Below, in pieces: positions 54,138 through 62,752 of a stretch of DNA of 64,000 bases. The notes under the pieces are model-generated. The model saw only the letters and a program-made list of their open reading frames with translations, was not told the DNA's origin and ran no database searches. Location: assembly GCA_963849695.1 (NCBI GenBank), contig CAWKIT010000025.1:1-64000 (forward strand), in the 5' to 3' direction. Origin of the DNA: DASSUW01 sp963849695. Its GTDB lineage: Bacteria > Actinomycetota > Thermoleophilia > Solirubrobacterales > Solirubrobacteraceae. The position numbers were made by a program, and so were the translations under genes. Within the stretch, counting starts at the first letter, position 1. Each line of letters begins with the position of its first letter.

Positions 54138-55193
54138 ATGGCACGAATCGTCACGCTCGCGCTCGCGTTGCTGCTGGTCGCGGCCGCCCCGGCGGCCGCC
54201 GCCGTCCCGCGCGACTGGCTCGGGGTGGCGGCCGACGGCCCGCTGATCGAGGCGCCCGGCCAGCACGCCGGCGAGTGGCCGTTGATCGCGTCCAGCGGCG
54301 CGACGAGCGTGCGGATCGCGTTCTACTGGCATGCGGGCCAGCCGCTCGGCCCCGGCCCCGTCGACTTCGGCGCCTATGACGGTCCCGTCCTGGCGGCGGC
54401 GCAACACGGCCTCGGCGTGCTGCCGGTCGTGTTCTCGACGCCGTCATGGGCGCGCCGTGACGCTGACGATGACGCTTCGCCGCCGCGCGACCCCACCGAC
54501 TACGCGGCGTTCCTCACCGCGCTCGTGGGACGCTACGGGCCGGCGGGATCGCTGTGGGCCGAGCACCCCGAGGTACGGGCACGGCCGATCCGGGCGTGGC
54601 AGCTGTGGAACGAGCCGAACCTGCGCGGCTACTGGTCGCACCAGCCGTTCGCCAAGGGATACGTGAGGCTGCTCAAGGTCGCGCGCGCCGCGCTCCGGGC
54701 CGCCGACCGGCGGGCGCTCGCGATTCTCGCCGGTCTGCCGAACGGATGGGACGCCCTGCGACGGATCTACCAGGCGGGCGGCCGCCGCTACTTCGACGCG
54801 GTCGCGATCCACCCCTACACCGCGCGCGCCGACCGCGTGCCGCGCTACGTGCTCGCGGCGCGGCGGGTGATGCGCCGCTTCGGCGACCGCCGCAAGCCGG
54901 TGTGGGTGACCGAGATCTCCTGGCCGGCCGCCAAGGGGCGTGCTCCGGACCCGATCGGCATCGCGACCGACGACCGCGGGCAGGCGCGGCGGCTGCGGCG
55001 CGGGCTGACCGCGCTCGCGACGGCCCGGCGGCGGCTGCGCCTGCAGCGCGTGTACTGGTACACGTGGCTGTCCGCCGAGTCGAACGCGAGCGTGTTCGCG
55101 TGGTCGGGCCTGCGGCGGCTGCATGACGGCGCGGTGATCAGCACGCCGGCGCTGAACGCGTTCCGGGCGACGGCGCGGCGTCTGCGGCGGTAG
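54138..55193 (+). CDS. Secreted GH39/GH5-like glycosidase
   Basis: A 351-residue exported enzyme: signal peptide (IVTLALALLLVAAAPAAAAV), then a clan-A TIM barrel. The acid/base Glu lies in WQLWNEPNLRGYW (WNEP motif) and the nucleophile Glu in VWVTEISWPA; FDAVAIHPYTA is another clan-A signature. It resembles GH39-type beta-xylosidase/iduronidase relatives found widely in actinobacteria. The substrate is not clear. ATG at 54138 is chosen. It is a distant relative of the 35377-36300 gene. Confidence 0.87.
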   Translation: MARIVTLALALLLVAAAPAAAAVPRDWLGVAADGPLIEAPGQHAGEWPLIASSGATSVRIAFYWHAGQPLGPGPVDFGAYDGPVLAAAQHGLGVLPVVFSTPSWARRDADDDASPPRDPTDYAAFLTALVGRYGPAGSLWAEHPEVRARPIRAWQLWNEPNLRGYWSHQPFAKGYVRLLKVARAALRAADRRALAILAGLPNGWDALRRIYQAGGRRYFDAVAIHPYTARADRVPRYVLAARRVMRRFGDRRKPVWVTEISWPAAKGRAPDPIGIATDDRGQARRLRRGLTALATARRRLRLQRVYWYTWLSAESNASVFAWSGLRRLHDGAVISTPALNAFRATARRLRR

Positions 55194-55205
55194 ACGATCC
55201 GCGCT

Positions 55206-55575
55206 GAATTGCGGCTGGGCGCGGCGGGTCCGGCGAACCCCGGCTGGGTAAGGCAGCGGCGACGCCGTCGGTGCGGCCGGTCATCGACCGCGATCGGTCT
55301 CGTTGTGGATTTCTACAACGGATCCGGTGGATCGGGGCGACGATCGCGCGTAGATCGGCGGCGGGAGCGCTTGGGAGTGGCGTTTCGAGCTCTGCACCAG
55401 TCGGTTCGGCGCGGTCCGAGGTGAGCCGTGCTGCCCTACTGTCGATAAACGACAGCCAGTTAGCGCAGCACCGCATTGGAGATTTCCACAATGCGGACCC
55501 GGCCACGACGCCCGGCCGCGCGGGGCGCTCTGCCGCTTCCCCACCCAGCCGCAGTTAGCCGGCGTCGCCACCACC
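55206..55575. repeat. Inverted pair of the dispersed extragenic element (copies 4 and 5)
   Basis: Copy 4 lies on the minus strand: box GGCGAACCCCGGCTGGGT (from about 55232) and hairpin CGTTGT/ACAACG (55301-55306, 55315-55320). Copy 5 lies on the plus strand: hairpin CCGCATTG/CAATGCGG (55471-55478, 55489-55496) and box CCACCCAGCCGCAGTTAGCC (from 55541). They face outward. Between them is one more hairpin, CTGTCG/CGACAG with loop ATAAA (55439-55455). The 460-bp gap between the convergent genes has no other feature. Confidence 0.72.
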
Positions 55576-55653
55576 GCACGAGTTCCCCGCGCGAGCGACA
55601 TCGTCACACCGGGCCATGACCACTGCCACGCGTCGTGCGCCGGCGGTGGCCCG

Positions 55654-56707
55654 TCACCTCGGTTCGCCGGTGATCAGCGCGTCGACCGCGCTCGCGGTGC
55701 GGTCCCAGCTGAAGCCGCGGCGCGCTCAGGCCGGCCGCGCGGAGCCGCTCCCGTGCACCGGCGTCGCCGAGCAGGTCTGCGAGAACGGCCGCGAACGCCT
55801 CGCCTTCTGGCGGGGCGAGCATGGCGGCTCCTCCGCACGTTTCCGGCAGGGCGGTAGCGTCCGCGGCCACGACCGGCGTGCCGCAGGCCATCGCCTCCAG
55901 CACGGGCAGGCCGAAGCCCTCGTAGCGGGACGGCAGGGCGAACGCCTCGGCTCCGGCGTACAGGCCGGGGAGCAGCGCGTCGTCGACGTGGCCGAGCAGC
56001 CGCAGGGCGTCGAGCCCCTGCTCGGGCGCGAACTGCGGCCGGTGGCCGCCGGCGACGACGACGTCGATGCCGTCGGCGGCGAGCGCGCGTGCGGCCGGCA
56101 CGAGCGCGGCGAGGTTCTTGCGCGCCGTGTGGGAGGCGACGCAGAGGACGTAGGGACGGTCGAGGCGATGGGCGCGGCGCGCCGGCTCGGGGTCGGCCGC
56201 CGGGTTGAAACGCTCGTCGACCCCGCCCGGCACCACGGCCGCCTCGACCCCGAGCAGCTCCGCCAGCTCCGCGCGGGCGAACTCGGAGACCGTGACCACC
56301 CGCCACGCCCGCCGCGCGACGGCGGGCAGGGCGAGCCGCTGCCACGCGACGTAGGTGCGCGAGTACCAGCCCGGGTGGCGCAGGGGAGCCGCGTCGTGGA
56401 TCACGACCACGGAACGCCCGTAGGCGACCGGCGCGAGGTTGGCCGGGCAGAGCAGCGCCCGCGCGCCGAGCCGGCTCGCACGGACCGGCAGCACCAGCTG
56501 CTCCCACGCGTGCCCGGCGCGGTGCGCGAGTGTGGCCGGCGGCCGCAGCACGACGTAGCCGCCCGGCCGCAGCGCCGGCAGCCGGCGCGCCAGCTCGCGC
56601 GCCCACCGCTCCACCCCGCCGAGCTCCGGCCGCGCGGCCGCGCGCGCATCGATCGCGACTGGACCGCGGCGGTCGTTCGTCTGGCGGCCCGCGGAATCCG
56701 TCATCAT
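55654..56707 (-). pseudogene. Glycosyltransferase GT4, single-base insertion near the 3' end
   Basis: From ATG at 56707: IDARAAARPELGGVERWARE, VVIHDAAPLRHPGWYS, RPYVLCVASHTARKNLAAL and the donor motif SRYEGFGLPVLEAMACGTP. After RERLRAAGL the frame shifts; removing one base at about 55726 gives ARRGFSWDRTASAVDALI and a stop at 55654, a normal GT4 end. Without that correction the frame runs to 55604. The span is 1054 nt, one over a multiple of three, giving 350 residues when mended. Only 14 bp separate it from the divergent acetyltransferase gene. Confidence 0.83.
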
Positions 56708-56721
56708 CGCGGTGCGCTTTG

Positions 56722-57354
56722 ATGAGTCGGGTGAGACGTCCCATGCTCCGTCGCCGTCCGTTGTCCGCGGTCGTGGGCGGCGCCGTGCGCCCGTCGGAGA
56801 TCGAGCCGGACCCGCCGCCCGACGGCGCGCGGGTCGCGCTGCGCGTGCTGCAGCGCTCGGACCGGGAGCCGTTCCTGGCGCTCGCCCGCGAGAGCCGGGA
56901 GCTGCACCGCCCGTGGACGTACCCGCCCGAGCGGTCGGACCAGTTCGACGACCTCTACGCCCGCTCGCGCCGCGAGGACTTCGCCTGCCTGCTGGCGTGC
57001 CTGGTCGAGGACCCGCGCGCGATCGTCGGCGTGTTCACGATCTCGCAGATCGTGCGCGGCGCGTTCCAGTCCGCCTATCTCGGCTACTACGCGAACCAGC
57101 GCTACGCCGGACAGCGGTTGATGCGCGAGGCGATGGAGCAGGTGATCGACCACTCCTTCGGGCCGCTCGCGCTGCACCGGCTGGAGGCCAACATCCAGCC
57201 CGGGAACCAGCCCTCGATCGCGCTCGCCCGCGGCTCCGGCTTCCGGCTCGAGGGCTTCTCGCCGCGCTACCTGCTGATCGGCGGCCAGTGGCGCGATCAC
57301 GAGCGGTTCGCCATCACCGCCGACGAGCGGGCGGCTCAGAAGAGCCCGAGCTGA
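56722..57354 (+). CDS. GNAT N-acetyltransferase, RimJ/RimL type
   Basis: About 210 residues of the RimJ/RimL branch of GNAT enzymes: VALRVLQRSDREPFLALARE, GYYANQRYAGQRLMREAMEQ (acetyl-CoA site) and LHRLEANIQPGNQPSIALAR, then GFRLEGFSPRYLLIGGQW. Members acetylate protein N-termini, amino acids or antibiotics; the substrate is unknown. The start is ambiguous: ATG at 56722 or 56743. Its end overlaps the minus-strand glycosylase gene by 19 bp. Confidence 0.88.
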   Translation: MSRVRRPMLRRRPLSAVVGGAVRPSEIEPDPPPDGARVALRVLQRSDREPFLALARESRELHRPWTYPPERSDQFDDLYARSRREDFACLLACLVEDPRAIVGVFTISQIVRGAFQSAYLGYYANQRYAGQRLMREAMEQVIDHSFGPLALHRLEANIQPGNQPSIALARGSGFRLEGFSPRYLLIGGQWRDHERFAITADERAAQKSPS

Positions 57355-58034
57355 GCCGCCTCGCGCTCGCGCTCGACCTCGGCGACGATCTCCGGCTCGG
57401 GCACGACCGGCTCGGGCTCCGGCTCCGGCACCGGCTGCTCGGGCGGTTCGAGCGCCAGCAGCCCTGGGAGCCGCCCGAAGTCCTCGCGCAGGGTGTCGAG
57501 CATCTTCGGCGTATAGAGCGCCGCCGCCGGGTGATAGATCGGGTACAGCCGCACCCGCCGAGGCCCGATCCGCCGGATCTCCTCGCGCCCGTGCAGCCGA
57601 GTGATCCCGGTCGTCGGGTCGCCCCGCAGGAGCTTCGTCGCGAAGTTGCCGAGCGTGCACACCACCCGCGGCTCGATCAGCTCGAGCTGGCGGAACAGGT
57701 AGTCCTGGCAGGCGTCGATCTCCTGCGGCAGCGGGTCGCGGTTGCCCGGTGGGCGGCACTTGAGCACGTTGCACACCCACACCTCGCCCCGCGTGAAGCC
57801 GATCTCCTCGAGCAGGGTGTCGAGCAGCCGGCCGGCCTGGCCCACGAACGGCAGGCCCTGGCGGTCCTCGTTGGCTCCCGGCGCCTCGCCGACGAACATG
57901 AGGTCGGCGTCCGCATTGCCGGAGCCGAAGACCACGGTCTGGCGGGTCGCGGCGAGCTGCGGGCACTTGGTGCAGCTCCGCGCCTGCTGCCAGACGGCCT
58001 TGAGCTCCTCGCGCCGCTCCGCTGCGGTCCCCAT
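57336..58034 (-). CDS. Uracil-DNA glycosylase, family 4 (4Fe-4S)
   Basis: A 232-residue DNA repair enzyme. The iron-sulfur ligands are the two Cys of SCTKCPQL, one in VLKCRPPGNRDPLP and one in EIDACQDYL. The uracil-pocket motif is GEAPGANEDRQGLPFVGQAG and the second catalytic motif YPIYHPAAALYTP. It removes uracil from DNA. The last 45 residues are a Glu/Pro-rich tail that the family does not need. ATG at 58034 is chosen over a more distant start at 58061. Confidence 0.95.
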   Translation of the reverse strand: MGTAAERREELKAVWQQARSCTKCPQLAATRQTVVFGSGNADADLMFVGEAPGANEDRQGLPFVGQAGRLLDTLLEEIGFTRGEVWVCNVLKCRPPGNRDPLPQEIDACQDYLFRQLELIEPRVVCTLGNFATKLLRGDPTTGITRLHGREEIRRIGPRRVRLYPIYHPAAALYTPKMLDTLREDFGRLPGLLALEPPEQPVPEPEPEPVVPEPEIVAEVEREREAAQLGLF

Positions 58035-58103
58035 CGCCTCTCTGACTCTAATCGCCCCCACGGCGGACTATCCTCTGGATCGACGCTGAAAGCCGGTATC
58101 TCC

Positions 58104-58805
58104 GTGAGGGAACTGGACTCGATCGCCATCGTCGGGGCTGGCCGCCTCGGAACCGTACTCGCCGCTGCCCTCGGGGCCCCGAGTCCACTCGGTCGCGGCG
58201 CCGACGCGCGCGGTGCGACCGCGGTGCTGCTGTGCGTGCCGGACGCGGAGATCGCCGCGGCGGTCGCCGCGATCGAACCCGGCCCGCTCGTCGGCCATTG
58301 CTCGGGCGCGACCGGGCTCGACGTGCTGAGCCCGCACGAGGCGTTCTCGCTGCACCCGCTGATGACCGTGCCCGCCGGCGCGCCGCCCGACGTGCTCGAC
58401 GGCGCGGGCTGCGCGGTCGACGGCTCGACTGCGCGGGCGCTGGAGCTGGCGCACGCGCTGGCAGCGCGGCTCGGCATGCTGGCCACGCAAGTGGGCGACG
58501 AAGATCGCGCGGCGTACCACGCCGCCGCCTCGGTCGCCTCGAACTTCCTCGTCACGCTCGAGGGCGCCGCCGAGCGTCTCGCAGCCACCGCCGGCGTCGA
58601 GCGCGCGCTGCTGGCGCCCCTCGTGCGCGCTGCCGTCGAGAACTGGGCCGCGCGCGGCGCCGAAGAGGCGCTGACGGGCCCGATCGCCCGCGGCGACGAC
58701 GAGACGGTGGCGCGCCAGCGGGCCGCGGTCGCCGAGCGCACGCCCGACCTCCTGCCCCTGTTCGACGCGATGGTCGACGCGACGCGGGCGGCGGTGGCGG
58801 CGTGA
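58104..58805 (+). CDS. Rossmann-like and DUF2520 domain protein
   Basis: A 233-residue protein with an N-terminal NAD(P)-type Rossmann motif (SIAIVGAGRLGTVLAAALG), VLLCVPDAEIAAAVAAI and HCSGATGLDVLSP, and a helical C-terminal half (DUF2520; AAYHAAASVASNFLVTLEG, LTGPIARGDDETVARQ). The fold is that of 6-phosphogluconate-dehydrogenase-like reductases, and this gene often sits beside panC/panB, so a ketopantoate reductase-like job has been considered. GTG at 58104. Its stop overlaps panC (GTGA). Confidence 0.88.
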   Translation: MRELDSIAIVGAGRLGTVLAAALGAPSPLGRGADARGATAVLLCVPDAEIAAAVAAIEPGPLVGHCSGATGLDVLSPHEAFSLHPLMTVPAGAPPDVLDGAGCAVDGSTARALELAHALAARLGMLATQVGDEDRAAYHAAASVASNFLVTLEGAAERLAATAGVERALLAPLVRAAVENWAARGAEEALTGPIARGDDETVARQRAAVAERTPDLLPLFDAMVDATRAAVAA

Positions 58806-59659
58806 GGATCATCCGCAGCAACGCGGAGCTGCGCGCCCACCGCGAGCGGGCTCGCGGCGTCGTCGGCTTCGTCGCGACCATGGGCGCCTTCCACGCCGGC
58901 CACCACGCGCTGATGCGAGCCGCTCGCGAGCGCTGCGACGAGGTGGTCGTCTCGCTGTTCGTCAACCCGGCCCAGTTCAACGAGCCCGCGGACCTCGACG
59001 CCTATCCGCGCGACGAGGCGCGCGACGCCGGCGAGGCGGCCGAGCTCGGCGTCGACGTGCTGTACACCCCGCCGGTCGAGGAGGTGTATCCGCCCGGCTT
59101 CGCCACCAGCGTCCGCGTCGAAGGGCTCTCGGACGTCCTCGAGGGCGCGCAGCGCCCAGGCCACTTTGCCGGCGTCTGCACAGTGGTGGCCAAGCTCTTC
59201 AACCTCGTCACGCCCCACGTCGCGTACTTCGGGCAGAAGGACGCCCAGCAGGTCGCCGTCCTGCGCCGGATGGTGCGCGACCTCGACCTCCCGATCGAGA
59301 TGGCGATCATCCCGACCGTCCGCGAGCCCGACGGCCTCGCGATGTCCAGCCGCAACCAGCGCCTGACCCCCGACGAGCGCATCCGCGCACTCGCGCTGTC
59401 GCGCGCCCTGAACGCGGCCGAGGCCGAGGTCGCCGCCGGCGAGCGCGACGCCGAGACGATCGCGGCCCGCGCCCGCGCCGCCATGGACGGCGTGCAGCTC
59501 GAGTACCTCGCGCTCGTCGACCCCGACAGCTTCCAGCCGGTCGCGACGGTCGACGGCCGGGTACTCATCGCGGTGGCGGCGCGCGTCGGCGCCATCCGCC
59601 TGCTCGACAACACCCTCGTCCAACCGGCGGCGACCCGCGAGCGGGCGCCGACCACCTAG
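58802..59659 (+). CDS. panC: Pantothenate synthetase PanC
   Basis: A 285-residue enzyme that joins pantoate and beta-alanine using ATP. Motifs are MGAFHAGHHALM (HxGH), SLFVNPAQFNEPADLDAYPR, FGQKDAQQVAVLRRMV, and AMSSRNQRL near the KMSKS-like loop. Length is normal. GTG at 58802 overlaps the DUF2520 stop; panB follows after 13 bp. No panD or panE is in the window. Confidence 0.97.
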   Translation: MRIIRSNAELRAHRERARGVVGFVATMGAFHAGHHALMRAARERCDEVVVSLFVNPAQFNEPADLDAYPRDEARDAGEAAELGVDVLYTPPVEEVYPPGFATSVRVEGLSDVLEGAQRPGHFAGVCTVVAKLFNLVTPHVAYFGQKDAQQVAVLRRMVRDLDLPIEMAIIPTVREPDGLAMSSRNQRLTPDERIRALALSRALNAAEAEVAAGERDAETIAARARAAMDGVQLEYLALVDPDSFQPVATVDGRVLIAVAARVGAIRLLDNTLVQPAATRERAPTT

Positions 59660-59672
59660 GAGGAAACCCACG

Positions 59673-60557
59673 ATGTCGTCCCCGCCCCACAGCGACCGCA
59701 GGCCGATCACGCTCACCAAACTCTCCGAGATGCGCGCGCTCGGCGAGCCGATCGTGATGGTCACCGCCTACGACCACCCGAGCGCGCTGGTGGTCGAGCA
59801 GGCCGGCGCCGACGTCGTGCTCGTAGGCGACAGCGCCGCCAACAACGTGCTCGGCTACGAGGACACCGTGCCGGTGACGGTCGAGGAGCTCCTGATGCTC
59901 GCCGCCGCCGTCGGGCGCGGCCTGAGGACGCCGCTGCTGGTCGGCGACCTGCCGTTCGGCTCCTACGAGGCCTCCGACGCCCAGGCGATCGCCACCTCGC
60001 ATCGCTTCGTCAAGGAGGCCGGCTGCGACGCGGTCAAGCTCGAGGGCGGAGGCGCGATGGCCGAGCGCGCGCGGGCGATCGTGCGCGCCGGCGTGCCGGT
60101 CATGGGCCACGTCGGCCTCACGCCCCAGACCGCGACGGCGCTCGGCGGCTACCGCGCGCAGGGCCGGACCGCCGAGCGCGCCAAGCGGGTGCTCGACGAC
60201 GCGCTCGAGCTGCAGGAGGCGGGCTGCTTCTCGATCGTGTTCGAGGCGATCCCCGCCGAGGTGACCGACACGATCATGCACTACATGGAGATCCCGGTGA
60301 TCGGGATCGGCGCCGGCGCCAGCACCGACGGCCAGGTGCTCGTGCTGCACGATCTGCTCGGCATCCACGACGGCCACAAGCCGAAGTTCGTCAAGCAGTA
60401 CGCCGACGTGAAGGGCGAGATGGTGCGCGGCGTGGCCGCCTACGCGGAGGACGTGCGCACGCGTGGGTTCCCCGCGCCGGAGCACGCCTACGGCATCGCG
60501 CCGGAGGAGCTCGACCGACTGCGCGCCATGCTGCCGCCGCATCGCACGGCGGTCTGA
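59673..60557 (+). CDS. panB: 3-methyl-2-oxobutanoate hydroxymethyltransferase PanB
   Basis: A 294-residue enzyme that makes ketopantoate from 2-oxoisovalerate and methylene-tetrahydrofolate. Motifs are VTAYDHPSALVVEQAG, LVGDSAANNVLGY, the metal-binding LVGDLPFGSY, VKLEGGGAMAE, MGHVGLTPQT and VIGIGAGASTDGQVLV. The start ATG follows a strong Shine-Dalgarno (AGGAGG with 10 nt spacing). The TGA stop lies in the first PHO-box-like repeat of the next operon. Confidence 0.97.
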   Translation: MSSPPHSDRRPITLTKLSEMRALGEPIVMVTAYDHPSALVVEQAGADVVLVGDSAANNVLGYEDTVPVTVEELLMLAAAVGRGLRTPLLVGDLPFGSYEASDAQAIATSHRFVKEAGCDAVKLEGGGAMAERARAIVRAGVPVMGHVGLTPQTATALGGYRAQGRTAERAKRVLDDALELQEAGCFSIVFEAIPAEVTDTIMHYMEIPVIGIGAGASTDGQVLVLHDLLGIHDGHKPKFVKQYADVKGEMVRGVAAYAEDVRTRGFPAPEHAYGIAPEELDRLRAMLPPHRTAV

Positions 60558-60588
60558 TCACAAACCGTTCACAACTCCTTTACACGAA
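60556..60588 (+). promoter_or_regulatory. Three 11-bp direct repeats resembling a PHO box
   Basis: GATCACAAACC (60556-60566), GTTCACAACTC (60567-60577) and CTTTACACGAA (60578-60588) are adjacent 11-bp units with the shared core TCAC or TTAC at the same place. Actinobacterial PhoP boxes are 11-bp direct repeats with a GTTCAC-like core, and this site lies 42 bp upstream of the DUF47-pit phosphate genes. Phosphate control is therefore likely but inferred. Confidence 0.5.
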
Positions 60589-60629
60589 GCCGGGGTATCG
60601 ACCGCCGGTCCTCCTAGACTGCGGCGCCG

Positions 60630-61256
60630 ATGGCCCGGTTGTCGCAGCTGTTCGCGCCCAAGGAGCGCGAGTTCTTCGACCTCTTCGAGGAGGCGGGTGC
60701 CAACATCGTCCGCGCGTCGGAGCTGCTCGAGCGCATGCTCGAGCACTGGCCCGACAACGCGGAATTGGCGCGAGAGGTCGTCGTGTGCGAGCAGGAGGGC
60801 GATCGCATCACGCACGACATCATCCAGCGCCTGAACCAGACGTTCGTGACGCCGATCGACCGCGAGGACATTCACGAGCTGGCGTCGGCGCTCGACGACA
60901 TCGTCGACTTCATCGAGGAGGTCTCCGACTTCCTCGGGCTCTACCACATCGAGGCGCCGATGGACAAGGCGACCGAGATGGGCCGCATCCTGCACCAGGC
61001 CACGCGGGCGATCGCCGGCGCGATGCCGCGGCTGCGCACGTTCAAGGACATCCACCACTACACGGTGGAGATCAACCGGCTCGAGAACGACGGCGATCGG
61101 ATCCTGCGCGAGGCGCTCGCCTCGCTGTTCGAGCGCGGCATCGACCCGATGCTGGTGATCCGCTGGAAGGACATCTTCGAGCGGCTCGAGGACGCGATCG
61201 ACTCGACCGAGAAGACCGCGCACATCCTCGAGGGGATCGTGATCAAGAACCAGTAG
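60630..61256 (+). CDS. DUF47 family protein, phosphate-transport accessory (PhoU-like)
   Basis: A 208-residue all-helical protein: LFAPKEREFFDLFEEAGANI, CEQEGDRITHDIIQRLNQTF, TPIDREDIHELASALDDIVD, and EINRLENDGDRILREALASL carry the E/DxxxD metal-binding repeats of the PhoU/DUF47 fold. In many bacteria this protein is encoded beside Pit and modulates it. Cytosolic. The pit ATG follows its TAG without a gap. Confidence 0.93.
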   Translation: MARLSQLFAPKEREFFDLFEEAGANIVRASELLERMLEHWPDNAELAREVVVCEQEGDRITHDIIQRLNQTFVTPIDREDIHELASALDDIVDFIEEVSDFLGLYHIEAPMDKATEMGRILHQATRAIAGAMPRLRTFKDIHHYTVEINRLENDGDRILREALASLFERGIDPMLVIRWKDIFERLEDAIDSTEKTAHILEGIVIKNQ

Positions 61257-62357
61257 ATGGGCACCGAGCTCGTCCTCTGGATCGTCATCGGGACCGCGCT
61301 CGCGTTCGACTTCACGAACGGGTTCCACGACACCGCCAATTCCGTCGCGACGTCGATCTCGACGCGCGCGATGTCGCCGCGCGTGGCGGTCGCGATGGCG
61401 GCGGTGCTCAACTTCGTCGGCGCGTTCCTCTCGCTCGCCGTGGCGGCCACGATCGCCTCGGGGATCGTCGACGCCAATCTCATCACGCTCCCGATCGTGT
61501 TCTCGGGCCTGATCGGCGCGATCGCCTGGAACCTCGCGACCTGGTACTTCGGGCTGCCGTCGTCCAGCTCGCACGCGCTGATCGGCGGCGTGGTCGGTGC
61601 CGCGTTCGCGGCCGAGGGCCCGAAGGCCGTGTACGGCGACGGGCTGATCGAGAAGGTGATGATCCCGGCGCTGGTGGCGCCGGTGCTGGCGCTGACCACC
61701 GCCGGCATCGGGATCCTGCTCTGCTACCGGATCGTCGGGCGCCAGCATCCGGGCGTCGTGTCGCGCGGCTTCCGGCTCGGTCAGATCGTCTCCGGCAGCC
61801 TGTTCTCGCTCTCGCACGGCACCAACGACGCGCAGAAGACGATGGGGATCATCGCGCTCGCGCTGATCTCCAGCGGCCACCTCGACTCGGGCGCCGACCC
61901 GCCGACCTGGGTGGTCGTATCGGCCGCGACGGCGATCGCGCTCGGCACCTACGTCGGCGGCTGGCGGATCATCCGCACGATGGGGAGCCGGATCATCAAG
62001 ATGGATCCGGCGCAGGGGTTCGCCGCCCAGAGCGTCGGCGCCGCCGTGATCCTGTCGGCAACCCACGCCGGCTTCCCGCTCTCCACCACGCACGTCATCT
62101 CCGGCGCGATCATGGGCGCAGGCGCCGCCAAGCGGATCTCGGCGGTGCGCTGGGGTGTGGCGGGGAACATCGCCGTCGCCTGGGTGCTGACGCTGCCCGC
62201 CGCGGCCATCGTGGGCGCCGTCACCTACGGCGTGACTCGCATCTTCGGCGGCGGGGCGGCCGGCCCCGTGGTCGTGTCCGCGGTGCTGCTGGCTCTGCTC
62301 GGGTGGGTGTTCACACGGCGCCTCGTCGGCGGGCGGACGCTGACGGCGGAGGGTTGA
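61257..62357 (+). CDS. pit: Inorganic phosphate transporter, PiT family
   Basis: A 366-residue membrane protein with about ten helices and the two inverted PiT signatures: FDFTNGFHDTANSVATSIST near the start and LSHGTNDAQKTMGIIALAL in the middle, with SSSHALIGG and LSTTHVISGAIMG forming the paired repeats. Members import phosphate (or metal-phosphate) with H+ or Na+. It should act with the DUF47 protein upstream. Stop TGA at 62357. Confidence 0.95.
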   Translation: MGTELVLWIVIGTALAFDFTNGFHDTANSVATSISTRAMSPRVAVAMAAVLNFVGAFLSLAVAATIASGIVDANLITLPIVFSGLIGAIAWNLATWYFGLPSSSSHALIGGVVGAAFAAEGPKAVYGDGLIEKVMIPALVAPVLALTTAGIGILLCYRIVGRQHPGVVSRGFRLGQIVSGSLFSLSHGTNDAQKTMGIIALALISSGHLDSGADPPTWVVVSAATAIALGTYVGGWRIIRTMGSRIIKMDPAQGFAAQSVGAAVILSATHAGFPLSTTHVISGAIMGAGAAKRISAVRWGVAGNIAVAWVLTLPAAAIVGAVTYGVTRIFGGGAAGPVVVSAVLLALLGWVFTRRLVGGRTLTAEG

Positions 62358-62390
62358 GCGGTGCTGGCAACGGTCAAGGCAGGGGACATC

Positions 62391-62600
62391 ATGGAAGTCG
62401 TGTGGGTCTCGCTTGTCGCAGGCGTGCTCGTGACCGTCGCGTTCTCGTTCGTCGTGCTCGGGATGGCCCGCTCGACGGAGGCCGCGCGCGGCGGGCGCGG
62501 GACGGCGGCGATCGCCTACGCAGCGGTGGCGCTGCTCGCGTTCGGGATGTTCGCCGCCGCCGTCGTCTTCGGCGTGCAGACCATGCTGTCGAAGGACTAG
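62391..62600 (+). CDS. Small two-helix membrane protein
   Basis: About 69 residues: helices VVWVSLVAGVLVTVAFSFVV and TAAIAYAAVALLAFGMFAAA with a short basic loop. ATG at 62391 is preferred because AGGGG lies 6 nt before it; a GTG at 62361 would add ten residues. It follows pit by 33 bp, so it is likely the last gene of the phosphate operon. Family not recognised, but small membrane proteins of this look often follow pit in actinobacteria. Confidence 0.7.
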   Translation: MEVVWVSLVAGVLVTVAFSFVVLGMARSTEAARGGRGTAAIAYAAVALLAFGMFAAAVVFGVQTMLSKD

Positions 62601-62752
62601 GTGAACGCCGGCCCAGAGGGCCGGGTTCACTTGCGGGTATTCGCCCAGAGGGCGAAACCCGCGGCCGTGAAGGTGAACGCCGGGTGTGAACGCCGGCCCA
62701 GAGGGCCGGGTTCACTTGCGGGTGTCCGCCCCGGGGGCGAAACCCGCGGCCG
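62601..62752. repeat. Direct repeat of a double-hairpin unit between convergent genes
   Basis: A 67-bp unit occurs at 62601-62667 and again at 62686-62752. Each copy has two hairpins: GTGAAC.CCGGCCC with GGCCGGGTTCAC, then GCGGGT..CGCCC with GGGCGAAACCCGC. A partial third copy, GGTGAACGCCGGG, lies between them (62672-62684). The second copy covers the last 14 codons of the minus-strand acyltransferase. Position and shape fit a duplicated bidirectional terminator. Confidence 0.75.
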
